Source of the DNA: an uncultured Actinoplanes sp.
GTDB taxonomy: Bacteria > Actinomycetota > Actinomycetes > Mycobacteriales > Micromonosporaceae
Assembly (NCBI GenBank): GCA_934667465.1
Contig: CAKUMG010000142.1
Span: 1 to 9,601, forward strand
DNA length: 9,601 bases
Reading direction: 5' to 3'
Within the stretch, counting starts at the first letter, position 1. Each line of letters begins with the position of its first letter. The notes under the pieces were generated by a model. It made no database searches and was not told the DNA's origin. It worked only from the letters and a program-made list of their open reading frames with translations. Both the position numbers and the translations under genes were made by a program. Of the stretch, positions 7,836 to 9,601 are shown piece after piece.

Positions 7836-9601
7836 ATGATGTCGTCCATGAGCGTGGATGACATCGCGAGGGCAATCGGCACCTGCCGTCCCGAGGTCGC
7901 ACGAGCGATTCGCGGATGCCTGGCCGCACAGGAAGGGAGGTGGCGCCAGATCGAGACGGATGCCCCTCACCGGAGATGCGTCCCGATCACGTCGCAGCAG
8001 TGGGCGGCAGCGCTCTCGGACAGCGGCCTCGAGGAAGCTTGCGCGGATTGCGACGAAGCCCTCGTGCTCCTCGTCGCCGTCCGCGGCGGCCTGCCTCGGG
8101 ACGTGGGGCGGCAGCTCCCCGCTCTGATCGTCGAGGTCGCCGAGGCGCAGGAGCACCTTCGAGGAGTCGTGAACGACCTCGGCCGGTTCGACCCACCAGC
8201 CGCCATGAGCGAGTCCATTGAGGCGCTGGCCGGCCTGGCCCGCACGACCAGATCGATGAGGCGTGCGTTGCTGCAAGCGCTGCCTGTGGAGTCGCCGGGT
8301 CAGGGGTGGCAGGAGGTTCTCGGTCTCCTGCACGAACGGGAAGAGCTGTTGCAGGCGCTGGCGAACGGCCCGGCGGCCGGATCCGGCGATGCGATCGACC
8401 GTTACGAGCGCGCGCTCGGCTTGTCCACCGCGGCGATGACCGCCGGGGGCGGGCTGACAACCGTGTCCAGGGTGGCCGCGGCTTGGCGGGACGATCCCGT
8501 CCGGCTTGACGACCGCCTCTACCGGCAGTTGCCGCATCTGCTCGATGCCTCCGTCACGTTGTCGGACAAGGTACGACTTCACGCGACTCACCTTCTTGTC
8601 GGCGCTCGCCCCTTCCTTGCCCACACAGCGGCGATTGCCGCGCGCGATCTCGTACTGCGCGCCCTGCGGACAGACGAAACGAACTGCCTTGCGGTGATGT
8701 CCGAGATATCCGCCGAGGAACCGCAGATGTATGCCGCGCATCGCGCAGTCATCAGCGGAGTGCAGGCATACCACCGGGCGACGAACCCCTACGATCAGCT
8801 TCGCGCGGCCGTTCAGGTCTACAACACCGTCCTGGAGAGCAACGTGCGGCGCGTCGCACGCGTGATCGTGCGGCTGCTCGGCTACGAAGCCGGGCGAGGG
8901 ACGACCCTGACACCGCTCGCCCAACGGCTCGGGGCGATGGCGGGCGAGCCCATGGCGCAGCTGTTGTGTTCCCATATCGACCCCGGCTGGCGCAATGCCA
9001 TCGCGCATGAGCAGGTCTGGTGGGATCCCGAACAGCAGTCCGCCGTGCTCGGCGACGAGAACGCGGACCCGTCGTCGATAGCCGGGGCCGCGTTACGAGC
9101 ACAAGCGATCTGCGACGGTTTCGAGGCGGGTGTGGCGATCGCCTTCAACGCGGCCGGCAACCCACAAAACCGGGGAGACGCAACAAGCAACGAGATCAGC
9201 CGAAGAATGCGCCTGGCGCAAGACCTGGCGCAGGCCGGGGTCGGAGTCCTCGACCTGGACCGCGACGGCAGCACAATGATCTTGACAGTAGAACCCCTGG
9301 ACTACAGGGTGATGACGGACGTGCTCGGCGCATTGATCGTCACCGCGCCGTCCACCTCCGAGGTCGCCGCCTGGGAGATAAGGCAGACAGGCCACCGGCC
9401 GATGCTCAGGATCGAACGCCGGGCGATCATGGCAGCCATCGCTCACGCCGGCGGCCACGCGATCGAGATGCCGACTTTCGGTCTGCCCCTCATCATGAGC
9501 GCTCTCGTCAATCGGGATGCAAGCGCCACTACGAACTCTCAGACGATCATCACACTTGCCGCCGGGCACATCCTGGGCGAGAACGAGCGGCTGAGCAGCC
9601 C
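7836..9601 (+). CDS. HEPN-motif protein, possible defence ribonuclease (3' end outside window)
   Basis: One frame stays open for 588 codons, from ATG 7836 to the window edge, with no stop. Residues 7-36 (DDIARAIGTCRPEVARAIRG, then CLAAQEGRW) look like a winged-helix or HTH unit. A long helical region follows, then, near residue 386, IDPGWRNAIAHEQVWWDP, which carries R386-N387 and H391: the R-x4-H signature of HEPN domains in its most typical form (RNAIAH). HEPN domains are metal-free ribonucleases found in toxin, abortive-infection and anti-phage proteins. A further domain of at least 170 residues after it is unrecognised. Codons ending in A or T (ATA, TTA, AGA, GCA, CAA) are much commoner than in neighbours, suggesting transfer. 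No ribosome site is seen; ATG 7839 and 7848 are alternative starts. The gene is secure, the HEPN call fairly good, the defence role inferred. Confidence 0.75.
   Translation, partial: MMSSMSVDDIARAIGTCRPEVARAIRGCLAAQEGRWRQIETDAPHRRCVPITSQQWAAALSDSGLEEACADCDEALVLLVAVRGGLPRDVGRQLPALIVEVAEAQEHLRGVVNDLGRFDPPAAMSESIEALAGLARTTRSMRRALLQALPVESPGQGWQEVLGLLHEREELLQALANGPAAGSGDAIDRYERALGLSTAAMTAGGGLTTVSRVAAAWRDDPVRLDDRLYRQLPHLLDASVTLSDKVRLHATHLLVGARPFLAHTAAIAARDLVLRALRTDETNCLAVMSEISAEEPQMYAAHRAVISGVQAYHRATNPYDQLRAAVQVYNTVLESNVRRVARVIVRLLGYEAGRGTTLTPLAQRLGAMAGEPMAQLLCSHIDPGWRNAIAHEQVWWDPEQQSAVLGDENADPSSIAGAALRAQAICDGFEAGVAIAFNAAGNPQNRGDATSNEISRRMRLAQDLAQAGVGVLDLDRDGSTMILTVEPLDYRVMTDVLGALIVTAPSTSEVAAWEIRQTGHRPMLRIERRAIMAAIAHAGGHAIEMPTFGLPLIMSALVNRDASATTNSQTIITLAAGHILGENERLSS

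Noticed and set aside
8572..8589. Second R-x4-H in the HEPN gene (RLHATH)
   Set aside because: It lacks the polar residue after Arg and the typical surroundings, and such spacing arises easily by chance.
7605..9008. A 467-codon open frame on the minus strand across the HEPN gene and the acyl-CoA synthetase start
   Set aside because: It overlaps the start of a certain gene and most of the plus-strand HEPN gene, has no recognisable motif and shows the Arg/Gly/His-rich composition of an antisense frame in GC-rich DNA.

Overview
The window is very GC-rich, with third codon positions almost all G or C in most genes, frequent GTG starts, a twin-arginine secreted glycosidase and several apparently leaderless genes. 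This points to an actinomycete. A Micromonosporaceae (Actinoplanes-like) host is my guess from overall style, not a demonstrated assignment.

Layout, left to right. Bases 1 to about 135 (minus strand) hold an internal piece of leucyl-tRNA synthetase that stops abruptly. It abuts the headless 3' part of a small membrane-anchored protein (about 121-372, plus), followed 10 bp later by an unrecognised 268-aa gene (383-1189). A GH30-type secreted glycosidase, probably an endo-beta-1,6-galactanase (1263-2726), follows behind a promoter with a LacI-type palindrome in its spacer. It converges on zwf (glucose-6-phosphate dehydrogenase, 2814-4202, minus) across a 46-bp tandem repeat. zwf and a STAS anti-sigma-factor antagonist (4374-4712, plus) diverge from a region with a SigR-like promoter facing zwf and a SigB/SigF-like promoter facing the STAS gene. 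A 289-bp palindrome-rich spacer leads to a QorB/YtfG-like NAD(P)H oxidoreductase (5002-5856, plus). This converges on a long-chain acyl-CoA synthetase (5944-7734, minus). Divergent from that, a large gene (from 7836, plus) runs off the right edge without a stop; it has an HTH-like start and a HEPN ribonuclease motif (R-x4-H).

How the genes fit together: most are single transcription units, not one pathway. zwf supplies NADPH, and its apparent SigR-type promoter would tie it to thiol-oxidative stress. The STAS protein and the quinone/NAD(P)H oxidoreductase nearby would suit a stress-response neighbourhood. The GH30 gene looks like a sugar-regulated polysaccharide-degrading function.

The two most noteworthy points are the HEPN-motif gene, a candidate defence or abortive-infection effector whose neighbours lie outside the window, and the leuS junction at the left edge, which is either a rearrangement scar or an assembly chimera. 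All promoter and function statements come from reading the sequence; no database search was run.
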